NCBI GenBank assembly: GCA_910588845.1
Contig: CAJURU010000007.1
Coordinates: forward strand, 1-64,000
Length of the DNA stretch: 64,000 nt
Direction: 5' to 3'
Source of the DNA: an uncultured Lachnospiraceae bacterium
Lineage (GTDB): Bacteria > Bacillota > Clostridia > Lachnospirales > Lachnospiraceae
Part shown: piece after piece, positions 1 through 8,302 of the stretch
Numbering within the stretch: position 1 is the stretch's first letter
How the letters are laid out: every line of letters starts with the position of its first letter
The notes under the pieces: generated by a model
What the model saw: the letters and a program-made list of their open reading frames with translations, nothing else
Databases searched by the model: none
What the model was told of the DNA's origin: nothing
Position numbers and translations under genes: made by a program

Positions 1-634
<634 letters not shown>

Positions 635-829
635 AGTTCTGTCCTGCCAGTTTTATTTCTGGCTTACTGTTTTTCCAGGTTGCATTCTTGCCTGAATGCC
701 GTTCTTGAAATCCCGCCGGTTCCCCGGCTTCGTCTGCCTCTTTGGCAGATACTCTTTTGAATCTTTCAAGGTCATTCCACTGTTCAGTTGTCAAGGTGGT
801 GTGCTGTTCGTTTCCGTGACAGCTTGTAT

Positions 830-858
830 ATCCTATCACAGTTATCTGAATCTGTCAA
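830..858 (-). promoter_or_regulatory. rRNA operon promoter
   Basis: On the minus strand TTGACA (853-858) is followed after exactly 17 bases by TAGGAT (830-835), about 200 bases ahead of the 16S gene. A conserved-looking CTTGACAACTGAACAG stretch near 781-796 lies in the leader, as is usual in Firmicutes rrn leaders. Only one clear promoter is visible between the tRNA and the 16S. Confidence 0.8.
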
Positions 859-906
859 GCACTTTTTTCAAAAAAATAACAATTCTATTTTTTGAAAACC
901 AGGAAC

Positions 907-993
907 GGAGAAAGAGGGATTCGAACCCTCGCGCCGGTCACCCGACCTATACCCTTAGCAGGGGCACCTCTTCGGCCTCTTGAGTATTTCTCC
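907..993 (-). tRNA. tRNA-Ser (anticodon GCU)
   Basis: The 87-nt reverse complement folds as a class II tRNA. The acceptor GGAGAAA pairs with TTTCTCC, the anticodon loop is CTGCTAA with GCT in the middle, there is a long variable arm, and the T arm contains GGTTCGAATCC. CCA is not encoded. The gene lies upstream of the rRNA promoter in the same direction, so it is probably a separate unit or reads through into rrn. Confidence 0.95.
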
Positions 994-1042
994 GAACTGA
1001 CATTTTCTTATAAAATTGTCATTGCGCCACAGCGCATATGTT

Positions 1043-1071
1043 ATATTACTAAAAAAGAAACTCTTTGTCAA
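1043..1071 (-). promoter_or_regulatory. promoter for tRNA-Ser
   Basis: Minus-strand TTGACA (1066-1071), 17-base spacer, TAATAT (1043-1048), about 50 bases ahead of the tRNA. A small GCGC-TGTG-GCGC hairpin lies in the leader. Confidence 0.75.
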
Positions 1072-1177
1072 TACCCTTCTTCAACTTTTTTTAATTTTTG
1101 TAAAATTGTTGCCTTTGTTCTCCCTGTAGACTATCCGCAAAACCGCTATTCAAAGCAAAAACTAGACATTTATCCTC

Positions 1178-1205
1178 TAAAGCTTTATCGAAAAACATCC
1201 GATAT
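1178..1205 (+). promoter_or_regulatory. sigma-28 (SigD/FliA)-like promoter
   Basis: TAAAG at 1178-1182 is followed by TCCGATAT at 1198-1205. This resembles the flagellar sigma factor consensus TAAA-N15-GCCGATAT, with one extra spacer base and one mismatch (T for the first G). No equally good TTGACA/TATAAT pair is visible ahead of the gene at 1347. It would give a leader of about 130 nt. The assignment rests on motif similarity only. Confidence 0.5.
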
Positions 1206-1285
1206 ACTTTAATAAGATGAAAGTGCGTAGGCGCTTTAACTAAAACAGGTAACAAACATTAATATTTATCAAAGCAGTTAATTAA

Positions 1286-1338
1286 GGTAAACGGATTTAC
1301 CGAAAGGGCAGAGATAAGAAAAGCCTGCATCAAGGAGG
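1286..1338 (+). promoter_or_regulatory. structured leader with GGA-loop hairpin, possible CsrA target
   Basis: GGTAAA-CGGA-TTTACC (1286-1301) is a perfect 6-bp hairpin with GGA exposed in a four-base loop. The Shine-Dalgarno region CAAGGAGGA (1331-1339) contains a second GGA in an AAGGA context. A GGA hairpin plus a GGA over the ribosome site is the classical CsrA layout used for flagellin control in Firmicutes. No known riboswitch family was recognised. The CsrA role is inference. Confidence 0.4.
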
Positions 1339-1346
1339 ATGAGAGC

Positions 1347-2198
1347 ATGAGTATGTTGATTGGCGGCAGGAATTCTGCCAATAAAGTAACAAGAATCAAA
1401 GATTTAAACGGCAACACAGTTGCCACAATCAGCGTTTCTTCTTCTAAAAAAGGAAAGAAAAAACGCCTACAGTACAGTTTTAAATCCATTTCAAATCAAA
1501 TTATGATGGCTAAAACACCGAATATCGCTAAGATGGTAGCCACCAAGGCGCGCGGAAAAGTCGCTATGCTTCAGCGGAACATTGACAATGACGATTATGA
1601 CGAAACCGAACTGCGCCACGCTATTACCCACGCCAAGAAAATGCTGCGGATTGCTAAGAAAAAGATGCGGCACTTAGAAGAGGAGACTGAGGCAAAGCAC
1701 AAAAGCGGCGCACAGATACAAGATGAAGACAACGGCGTTCCAGATCTGCCAGATGAGGAAGAAAAGGAACAAGAACAAAAAGAAATGGAATTAGACCAGG
1801 CCATGCAGGAATATCAGGATATCGTGAGCGAGTTTATGACCAAAGCCATGAATGAAATGATGAACCAGATGATGAACGAAATGATGGAAGACACACAACT
1901 GGAAGAACTGGCCGACGCATTTATGGGAGATGTTTCTCAGGTAGAGGATTTGGAACCCGAAGATTTGGAGAAGATCAAGAAAAAGCATCGTTCTGACGAA
2001 CTGAGAGAAATCATGGAAGCCGACATGAAATATCTCAAAGCCATGATTAACAAGTTGGAACGGGAACGACAGGAATTGTCTACCCAGAATTTCTCCGCTC
2101 CCTCCGTCACGCTTGAAATTTCCGGCGTACAAATGCCGGTGCAGACGATGGAAGCGCCTGTCACACCGGAAGGTGAAGTAATTGACGTTTCTCTATAA
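1347..2198 (+). CDS. unrecognised coiled-coil protein, possibly in the motility regulon
   Basis: A 283-residue soluble protein with no signal peptide or membrane segment, and I do not recognise the family. The N-terminal 40 residues are neutral (RIKDLNGNTVATISVSSSKK) and lead into a basic Lys-rich stretch. Residues 90-115 are a Lys/Arg-rich helix. Residues 135-165 are strongly acidic (DLPDEEEKEQEQKEMELDQ), followed by a Met-rich helical repeat (MNEMMNQMMNEMM) and further charged helices, so most of the protein is probably coiled coil. AAGGAGG at 1332-1338 fixes the ATG at 1347. It stands alone, is preceded by a sigma-28-like promoter and a GGA hairpin leader, and is followed by a strong terminator. 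Together these hint at flagellar co-regulation, but no flagellar domain is visible. Confidence 0.8.
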   Translation: MSMLIGGRNSANKVTRIKDLNGNTVATISVSSSKKGKKKRLQYSFKSISNQIMMAKTPNIAKMVATKARGKVAMLQRNIDNDDYDETELRHAITHAKKMLRIAKKKMRHLEEETEAKHKSGAQIQDEDNGVPDLPDEEEKEQEQKEMELDQAMQEYQDIVSEFMTKAMNEMMNQMMNEMMEDTQLEELADAFMGDVSQVEDLEPEDLEKIKKKHRSDELREIMEADMKYLKAMINKLERERQELSTQNFSAPSVTLEISGVQMPVQTMEAPVTPEGEVIDVSL

Positions 2199-2284
2199 TA
2201 ATGTTTATAGCACCTAAGCTATCTTTTCCATTCCATACATAAGGTCCTAATACCTTGGATGGAAAAATCATCTTGTACTACTGA

Positions 2285-2338
2285 GAGCTGTTACAAAATG
2301 CCAGGATTCATCAACCTATATTTTGTAACAGCTCTTTT
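2285..2338 (+). terminator. intrinsic terminator
   Basis: A perfect 15-bp stem (GAGCTGTTACAAAAT at 2285-2299 with its complement at 2320-2334) and TTTT tail end the gene at 1347-2198. It lies between convergent genes. The minus side lacks a U tract, so it mainly serves the plus strand. Confidence 0.9.
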
Positions 2339-2364
2339 CATGTGCAAATGTTCACGTATGTGTT

Positions 2365-2913
2365 CTACCCGACGTATTCTTGGGCTGCTGTTTTATAGAG
2401 GTCATTCCCCTCGCTGTCAACCACCACGATTACAGGAAAATCTTCCACTTCTAATTTTAATACGGCTTCGGCGCCCAAGTCCCCGTAACGGACAAGCTCT
2501 GATTTCTTAATGCATTTGGAGAGCAATGCCCCCGCGCCGCCTACTGCCGCAAAATAAACAGCCTGATTGCGGACAATTGCGTCAATGACTTCCTGCGTCC
2601 GCTTTCCTTTGCCAATCATTGCCTTCTGTCCCAAATCCAGAAGCCGAGGCGCATATTTATCCATACGGCTTGCCGTGGTGGGGCCTGCGGAACCAATAGG
2701 ACGCCCTTCTCTTGCGGGGGAGGGCCCCATGTAATAAATTACCGCATCCTTTATGGGAAACGGCAATTCCTCTCCTCTATCTAAAACTTCCATAAAACGT
2801 TTATGCGCCGCATCTCTGGCAACATAGACGACGCCTGATATATATACATAATCGCCCGCATGAAAATTTCTGGTAACTTCAGCGGTTATTGGCGTTGAGA
2901 TATGCCTATCCAT
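2365..2913 (-). CDS. fumB: fumarate hydratase beta subunit (class I, FeS)
   Basis: C-terminal half of a two-subunit, oxygen-sensitive [4Fe-4S] fumarase that interconverts fumarate and malate. The 182-residue protein has the family's GPSPAREGRPIGSAGPTTASRMD block near residue 70, the IGKG(K) loop and GGAGALLS. It pairs with the alpha subunit 21 bases upstream. The ATG at 2913 is chosen because GGAGG sits 8 bases ahead; a GTG 15 bases further upstream overlaps that ribosome site. L(+)-tartrate dehydratase beta subunit is the main alternative, since the families are close. No tartrate transport or tartrate regulator is nearby. Confidence 0.93.
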   Translation of the reverse strand: MDRHISTPITAEVTRNFHAGDYVYISGVVYVARDAAHKRFMEVLDRGEELPFPIKDAVIYYMGPSPAREGRPIGSAGPTTASRMDKYAPRLLDLGQKAMIGKGKRTQEVIDAIVRNQAVYFAAVGGAGALLSKCIKKSELVRYGDLGAEAVLKLEVEDFPVIVVVDSEGNDLYKTAAQEYVG

Positions 2914-2934
2914 ACGATTCGCCTCCACTTTCTT

Positions 2935-3780
2935 TTAGATTTCCCGTGTCACATGCCTGTTTACATGGCAACAGATATTAACGGCAACCGGAAGCCCTGC
3001 AATATGAGTAGGATATGTATTGATATTGACAGCCAGCGCAGTAGTCGTCCCACCAAGTCCACCTGGCCCAATACCAAGCTGATTTATGGTTTGCAGCATT
3101 TCTTCTTCCAATTCCCTCACATATGGTATCTGTGAATGTCCGTCCAGCGGGCGTAGCAATGCCTGTTTGGCCAGCAGCGCGCATTTTTCAAACGTGCCGC
3201 CTATCCCTACTCCCACAACCATCGGCGGACATGCGTTTGGCCCGGCATCCTCAACAGCAGTGATAATCGCCTGTTTTACGCCTTTTATTCCATCCGACGG
3301 CTTGAGCATAAAAATCCGGCTCATATTCTCACTGCCAAAGCCTTTCGGGGCCAACGTAAGCTTCACTTTGTCCCCTGCCACAAACGAATAGTGGATGACC
3401 GCCGGTGTATTGTCATTTGTATTCTCCCTCAGAATGGGATCGCCAACCACAGACTTGCGCAGAAATCCCTCAAGATAACCCTGGCGGACGCCCTCGTTAA
3501 TGGCGTCTTCCAAAAATCCTCCCTGAAAATGCACTTCCTGTCCGACCTCAACAAAGACTACCGCCATTCCTGTATCTTGACAGATGGGTATCATTTCAGC
3601 GCCTGCAATCACAAGGTTTTCTTCAAGCTGACTGAGTATTTTCTTCCCCAAAGGGGACTGCTCCGCATCCGCCGCTTTTTTCAGCGCCTCTCCCATGTCC
3701 GGGGAGAGGTAATGATTTGCCTCAATGCACATTTCACGGATATTTACTGTTATTTCCTCTGTCGAAATAGTACGAATCAT
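2935..3780 (-). CDS. fumA: fumarate hydratase alpha subunit (class I, FeS)
   Basis: The catalytic, cluster-binding subunit of the two-subunit class I fumarase, 281 residues, the usual length. Three cysteines match the expected cluster ligands: Cys67 in the CQDTG motif, a Cys in GPNACPPMVVG near residue 188, and one in the C-terminal NICCHVNRH. The substrate-binding KGFGSEN loop is visible. The start ATG has AAGGAG six bases ahead. It is followed by the beta subunit and lies 60 bases after a diguanylate cyclase gene, so readthrough is possible. In a fermenting anaerobe it would serve the reductive branch of the citric acid cycle. Confidence 0.95.
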   Translation of the reverse strand: MIRTISTEEITVNIREMCIEANHYLSPDMGEALKKAADAEQSPLGKKILSQLEENLVIAGAEMIPICQDTGMAVVFVEVGQEVHFQGGFLEDAINEGVRQGYLEGFLRKSVVGDPILRENTNDNTPAVIHYSFVAGDKVKLTLAPKGFGSENMSRIFMLKPSDGIKGVKQAIITAVEDAGPNACPPMVVGVGIGGTFEKCALLAKQALLRPLDGHSQIPYVRELEEEMLQTINQLGIGPGGLGGTTTALAVNINTYPTHIAGLPVAVNICCHVNRHVTREI

Positions 3781-3840
3781 CGCCTTCTCCTTCTTAATTT
3801 GCGTTTCCTGTATCTGCGGTTCCCGTCATTTATTTTAACG

Positions 3841-4932
3841 TCAAAATTCCTGGTTCCAGTATACACGGTTCCTGCCTGTCTCCTTGGCATGATATAACGC
3901 ATGGTCCGCCGCCTTGACGGATTTCTCAAAATCGCCATTATACTTTACCACACCTGCGGAAATATGAAACTCCACAACAGTATCTTTGGCCGCTGCAATC
4001 TTTTTGCGGATTTCCTCTATCTTTTTATACGAATCTTCCGGCAGGCAGCCCGGCAGTATAATAAGAAATTCCTCGCCGCCAAAACGGATGACCGTTCCAC
4101 TCTCAGGTATATCCTCCATCAAAGTCTTACCCAGATAATGAAGCACCTGATCGCCACCATAATGACCGTAGGTGTCATTAACCATTTTAAAATAGTCAAT
4201 ATCCAGCATAACGACGGAAATCACTTGCTCTTCACTGATAATCTGATTGTCCTTAATGAGTTGGTTCATTCTATGGCGATTATATACAGTAGTCAGCGGG
4301 TCTGTAATCAGTGCATGTTCTAGTTTCTTTGACGTCAGATAGCGCTCAAACTCCCCCAGGTTAAGAATACAATGGACAAGCATGATTGCCGCGAAACAGG
4401 GAAAATTAAGCGATAAAATCACATCAAGGTTCTCGTAATGGTTAAATTGATGCGATACGAATATCTCCGCAAAAAACAGACCATATCCCACAGCTCCGAA
4501 ACAAGGCCTTGCACCCAGGCAGCAGATCAGGAAAATAAAATTCATAATCGTGGCGCCTTCACTGAAATGCGTTTTTATCTCAAGGTGATATACAGACCAG
4601 ATGGTTGCAAGCACAATCATGTTAAGAAGCAGATAATTCAAAAGCGCTTTCCATTTATAGCTTTTGAGCTTCGGTTCCAGCGCAATATAAAGGAACATTG
4701 GAATTAAAATAGACGTACGGGGAATCAAGGTCGGCAAAATCGTATTTCCATTTAACTGATAATCCGACACAAGGTAACTGAGCGAGGCAAGGCTCGCCAA
4801 AATAAGGATCAGCTTCACAAAAAACTGATAATAATCACATTTATACTGGTAAAATTCGCGCCTTTCCCGCCAATCCATGTCTTTGTATATGTGATATATC
4901 TCTAAAATATGCAAAACATTATAATTTTTCAC
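3841..4932 (-). CDS. membrane diguanylate cyclase (GGDEF)
   Basis: Makes cyclic di-GMP from two GTP. Of 363 residues, about 35-195 contain five or six hydrophobic membrane segments with no recognised sensor domain. Residues 205-363 are a GGDEF domain: DPLTTVYNRHR, the metal-binding DIDYFKMVND, and an intact active site RFGGEEF (GGEEF at 285-289). The product-inhibition RxxD site expected just before the active site is absent (PESG instead), so feedback inhibition is probably missing. The start is GTG at 4932, 7-8 bases behind AAGGGGG and below a strong promoter. The gene is monocistronic or reads into fumA. Confidence 0.93.
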   Translation of the reverse strand: MKNYNVLHILEIYHIYKDMDWRERREFYQYKCDYYQFFVKLILILASLASLSYLVSDYQLNGNTILPTLIPRTSILIPMFLYIALEPKLKSYKWKALLNYLLLNMIVLATIWSVYHLEIKTHFSEGATIMNFIFLICCLGARPCFGAVGYGLFFAEIFVSHQFNHYENLDVILSLNFPCFAAIMLVHCILNLGEFERYLTSKKLEHALITDPLTTVYNRHRMNQLIKDNQIISEEQVISVVMLDIDYFKMVNDTYGHYGGDQVLHYLGKTLMEDIPESGTVIRFGGEEFLIILPGCLPEDSYKKIEEIRKKIAAAKDTVVEFHISAGVVKYNGDFEKSVKAADHALYHAKETGRNRVYWNQEF

Positions 4933-4978
4933 GGTTACGCCCCCTTTTTATATCTGAGGTGGTGATAATCCGTTGTTT

Positions 4979-5007
4979 ATTATATAAATGTTTCCGGTTG
5001 CTGTCAA
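4979..5007 (-). promoter_or_regulatory. promoter of the diguanylate cyclase gene
   Basis: Minus-strand TTGACA (5002-5007), 17-base spacer, TATAAT (4979-4984): both hexamers match consensus. It lies about 45 bases ahead of the GTG start. Confidence 0.85.
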
Positions 5008-5040
5008 GAAAACGATTTTACTTGTTCCTTGAAGGCTAAA

Positions 5041-6654
5041 CTACCGCTTCAAGACAGCCCTGCGCGCCAAATACTTAGAAACGTGAAACGTCCTTATGTT
5101 CATATCCTTCGTTTTGTCCAGCACATTTTGAAATGTCTGCTCCAACAGACAACGCCGGCAGCCACGCTGTCCCGTTCTTGCGCCGTTTGCGCCGTCATAA
5201 TACCAATCTTCAAAAGAATCATACGCATCGCGCCCCGCGCTGTTTGCATTTTCTTCCTGACAGCCGTTTTCATGCTCAAATGTAAAACGGCTCAATACCG
5301 GAACTACATCCATAGACAGCCTGGTAAGATATTGCAAGTCTTCATAGCTTATGTCCCGCCCCATATGCGCCACATTGTACTCGGCAATGAGCGCATCCGT
5401 TCTTCCAAAAGAAAACACCAGATAAAATACGGCGACTACAGCCACACAGTAACGGAACAACCCGAATTGGGGATGCGTTACCGCCGCCGCTACGCCGGCC
5501 ATCAGCACCGCCAGCATCGCCAGGAACCACAATACCAGCACCCGCAGAAAGCTCAGGTGATAGGTGTGGATATAGAGTACCATCCGAAACGCGCTTGAGG
5601 CAATCATAACGTAAGTACAACCGGAGCACAGCAGCAGAAGCGTTTTGAGCGCCTTGTTTTCCTCAAACACCGCTATGCAGGACACAACTAGAATAAGATT
5701 AAAACTGCATACAAACATTAACTGGAAAAACCCTTGCCGGGCATATTCGGCATAAGTATATCCCTCCGGCAGCAACATGCCGCCAGTAAACAGAAACATT
5801 ACTTGTATGCCGCAAAAAATAACATAAACAACTGCTACCATAGACAGAAATGTGACTGCTATAAGCGGATTTTTCTTGGTCAGGCTGCTTGCGTATTGCG
5901 GCATATTCCTCAGCGCTAGCGCCGAGAAAAAGCTGTATATGCCAAAAAAACCAACGATCATCAGCAGTATCACAAGGAATACATTGGGTGAAAATACAAT
6001 CTGCCCGAATAATTTGTGACAAGCCTCCCCGATAACTTGAGAAAAAATCTGGTCCGCGCTGCTCAAAAGTTCAATAATGACAATGAGCATTGGCAAACCA
6101 ATTAACACGCCTGTCAAAATATATTTGGCCTTCTTATTCTTCGTCTCCCCTCTATGCTTTTTGCGGTAGTTTGCCAGATGAACGAACGGCGCCGCAACTT
6201 CCGGTATCATATTGAGATATAAAAACAGCATATTCCCCAGGTATTGTCCAAAGCTCCACGCTCGGTCGTCATACAACTGCCGCATCATAAGCACAGTAAG
6301 CAGCAAAAGAATACCCACTGTATTAAAAAAAATAACAAACATATTCGTTGTGATAAAGACGCTGATCCCCAAAAGCATACAAATGCCTGCATATAACCAG
6401 TTAGACCTTTTCCACGCGACGCCTTCTTTTTTGAGAAATAATGCGCACGCTGCCAGCGTAACCGCCGTAATCAGCGGAAATGTAAGGCCAATGAAGTTTC
6501 GATAAAACGCCACGGCAAAACAAATACTGAATACAAAGGCTACTCCCAGAAAATAAGGGGTATTTCTGCTTATACTATTTTCGGGAACACTGCCCGTTAA
6601 AGTGTTGTTTCCCGTTTCCTGGTTCTCAGAACGGTTATTCACCATCTTTTTCAT
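5041..6654 (-). CDS. DUF4173-type multi-pass membrane protein
   Basis: A 537-residue polytopic membrane protein with about 10-12 hydrophobic segments up to residue 430 and a soluble tail rich in Asp, Glu and Arg. The segment GYTYAEYARQGFFQLMFVCSFNL is characteristic of the DUF4173/DUF4153 family, whose function is unknown. It overlaps the preceding small HTH gene by 20 bases and is surely translated with it. The last gene of a three-gene unit (DUF2975 protein, HTH regulator, this protein) behind an operator-bearing promoter. Confidence 0.85.
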   Translation of the reverse strand: MKKMVNNRSENQETGNNTLTGSVPENSISRNTPYFLGVAFVFSICFAVAFYRNFIGLTFPLITAVTLAACALFLKKEGVAWKRSNWLYAGICMLLGISVFITTNMFVIFFNTVGILLLLTVLMMRQLYDDRAWSFGQYLGNMLFLYLNMIPEVAAPFVHLANYRKKHRGETKNKKAKYILTGVLIGLPMLIVIIELLSSADQIFSQVIGEACHKLFGQIVFSPNVFLVILLMIVGFFGIYSFFSALALRNMPQYASSLTKKNPLIAVTFLSMVAVVYVIFCGIQVMFLFTGGMLLPEGYTYAEYARQGFFQLMFVCSFNLILVVSCIAVFEENKALKTLLLLCSGCTYVMIASSAFRMVLYIHTYHLSFLRVLVLWFLAMLAVLMAGVAAAVTHPQFGLFRYCVAVVAVFYLVFSFGRTDALIAEYNVAHMGRDISYEDLQYLTRLSMDVVPVLSRFTFEHENGCQEENANSAGRDAYDSFEDWYYDGANGARTGQRGCRRCLLEQTFQNVLDKTKDMNIRTFHVSKYLARRAVLKR

Positions 6655-6859
6655 CCTCTTCTCTCCATTCTAGGATATCTCCGGGCTGGCAGTCCAGCGC
6701 CCGGCAAATTTTGTCTAACGTGTCTACTTTAATCGCCTTGGCTTTGCCATTCTTTAAAACTGAAATATTCGCCATTGTAATGCCCACACGCTCCGAGAGC
6801 TCTGTAACGCTCATTTTGCGCTTTGCCAGCATTACATCTATATTGATGATAATCGCCAT
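6635..6859 (-). CDS. YozG-like Cro/C1-type HTH regulator
   Basis: A 74-residue protein made almost entirely of one Cro/C1-type helix-turn-helix: the motif runs through MSVTELSERVGITMANISVLKNGK and ends in KICRALDCQPGDILEW, typical of the HTH_26/YozG group. It is only 13 bases behind the DUF2975 gene, the usual partner of this regulator class. The likely target is the palindrome at 7452-7496 over the unit's own promoter (autorepression, inferred). AGGAGG lies 8 bases before the ATG. Confidence 0.9.
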   Translation of the reverse strand: MAIIINIDVMLAKRKMSVTELSERVGITMANISVLKNGKAKAIKVDTLDKICRALDCQPGDILEWREEDEKDGE

Positions 6860-6872
6860 ATAAATTACCTCC

Positions 6873-7352
6873 TTATATCGTTAGCTGATTTTCCTGCTGG
6901 ATTTCCGCGGCCTTGAGTACTAAGTGTGATAAAGACGCCGCTGTCACCGCCACCACGACGCCGGCAAAATCCACAAACAAGGACGCCAGCAGAATCGCAG
7001 GATGGTTCATGTTCAAAAACAACAGCACAATGTTCGCAAGGAAAAAGTAAACGCTGTCTACGAGCGCAAGAATGCATATATGCTTGAGATAGCGGGCATT
7101 TTCCAAGGAAAATGAATTATCACGTGCAATCTGCGTTGTAATTTTCCAGCCATTGTAAAGCACAAGATAGCAGGGTACGGCTGAAATCCACAAGATAGCC
7201 AGCCACGGCTCATAGCAATAGGCAAACTCAGGGTTCGCAACCGCCAAATCCCTGCCAAACATAGGCAGCAAAAAACCATATATCACAAGTCCGCAGAGCG
7301 CGATTCCAATTATAATACCTTTGAGCCATTTACTTAAACTTTTCTGTGTCAT
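6873..7352 (-). CDS. DUF2975 family membrane protein
   Basis: A 159-residue protein with four predicted membrane helices (around residues 13-33, 50-70, 90-112 and 120-145), matching the DUF2975 family, which is regularly encoded beside a YozG-type regulator as here. Function unknown; such pairs are often next to transporters or sensory membrane proteins. GGAGG seven bases before the ATG fixes the start. Confidence 0.85.
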   Translation of the reverse strand: MTQKSLSKWLKGIIIGIALCGLVIYGFLLPMFGRDLAVANPEFAYCYEPWLAILWISAVPCYLVLYNGWKITTQIARDNSFSLENARYLKHICILALVDSVYFFLANIVLLFLNMNHPAILLASLFVDFAGVVVAVTAASLSHLVLKAAEIQQENQLTI

Positions 7353-7429
7353 AGTGATACCTCCAATCCAAATGCGGGCATAACAAAAATCAAAGCAGCC
7401 CGAAAATACATGTGTTTTCTTTGTTATGT

Positions 7430-7458
7430 ATTATATGCCCCAAAACTCAAAAAGTCAA
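7430..7458 (-). promoter_or_regulatory. promoter of the DUF2975/HTH/DUF4173 unit
   Basis: Minus-strand TTGACT (7453-7458), 17-base spacer, consensus TATAAT (7430-7435), about 78 bases before the ATG. The -35 hexamer lies inside one arm of the palindrome at 7452-7496, which suggests repression by occlusion. Confidence 0.85.
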
Positions 7459-7496
7459 TATAAATTTATCGAATTACGATAAATTTATATTGACTT
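7452..7496. promoter_or_regulatory. 45-bp perfect palindrome, probable operator
   Basis: Two perfectly complementary 20-base arms (7452-7471 and 7477-7496) flank the five-base centre AATTA; the core reads TTATCG-AATTA-CGATAA. One arm contains the -35 box of the DUF2975 unit. On the minus strand it is also followed by TTT, so it might double as a weak terminator for the gene ending at 7553, but its AT-rich stem and overlap with -35 favour an operator. Confidence 0.7.
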
Positions 7497-7552
7497 CTAT
7501 TTTGATGGCAAGCTTACATCACATGTTTAAGACGTTTTATCCGTCCTCTTGC

Positions 7553-8206
7553 TCACTCCACTAGAAATCCGGCGCCAGATAGAATTTCTTTTGCTTTTTG
7601 CATATTCCGCTCGCCCTGGATTTTCGCGCAGCCCCCCGATGTTTTTGCAGATGCACGGTAAAGTCCTTGCATCTGGCTCTGACCTATATAAATCCCGGAT
7701 GACGGCTCTTCCACAATTCCGCCAATTTGGGCTCTGCGTTCCCTGCCATGCTCATCCGTTACCGTAAGCTGTAATTCCTGATATTTCTCTACCCACTCTG
7801 CAATACGGCTTTTGCCAGGACCGTTGCCATTGTTGTCTGTAAAGGAGGCAAATGCTTCCTGCCCAAAAAATAATATTGGGGTATTTGCCAGACTGATTTC
7901 CTCCTGCGCCGCTTTCCACTTCAAAGGATAATTGCTGATTTCAATGCCTGCCAGTGATGTCTCAAGCGCATACTCTTGCAGACGGATTTTTACATTGCAG
8001 GAAGATATGGGAGTAAACCCGTAAATTCCCTCTATCTTACCAATCTCTTCCACAATTTCTTCTGTAAGCTCTGATTGTGACTGTAGAATTATTTCGTATG
8101 ATCTCTGCTGCTGCATCCAGAAATCCCCTGCACGCACCGTCAGCATAAGAAACAGGCAGCCCGCGGCAATAAATACAATATCTTTATATATATTACGCTT
8201 TCCCAT
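7553..8206 (-). CDS. membrane-anchored extracellular protein of the ABC operon
   Basis: A 217-residue protein with one N-terminal membrane helix (residues 6-26) and an extracellular remainder of mixed alpha/beta character. No family recognised; a MacB-like periplasmic fold is possible because the neighbours form an ABC transporter. AGGAGG seven bases ahead favours the ATG at 8206 over one six bases upstream. It is the last gene of the lipoprotein/permease/ATPase cluster, about 95 bases behind the preceding gene. Confidence 0.75.
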   Translation of the reverse strand: MGKRNIYKDIVFIAAGCLFLMLTVRAGDFWMQQQRSYEIILQSQSELTEEIVEEIGKIEGIYGFTPISSCNVKIRLQEYALETSLAGIEISNYPLKWKAAQEEISLANTPILFFGQEAFASFTDNNGNGPGKSRIAEWVEKYQELQLTVTDEHGRERRAQIGGIVEEPSSGIYIGQSQMQGLYRASAKTSGGCAKIQGERNMQKAKEILSGAGFLVE

Positions 8207-8302
8207 GCACATCCCTCCTGCACATGATAACTGTTATATTTTAAAGGAAACATTGCGCTTCCCCACGCATATCCCCTCCCGTTCACAGCGTCTCTCCAAC
8301 CA

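Noticed and set aside
1200..1346. Riboswitch in the leader of the 1347 gene
   Set aside because: Compared by eye with c-di-GMP and c-di-AMP consensus cores; the conserved cores are missing.
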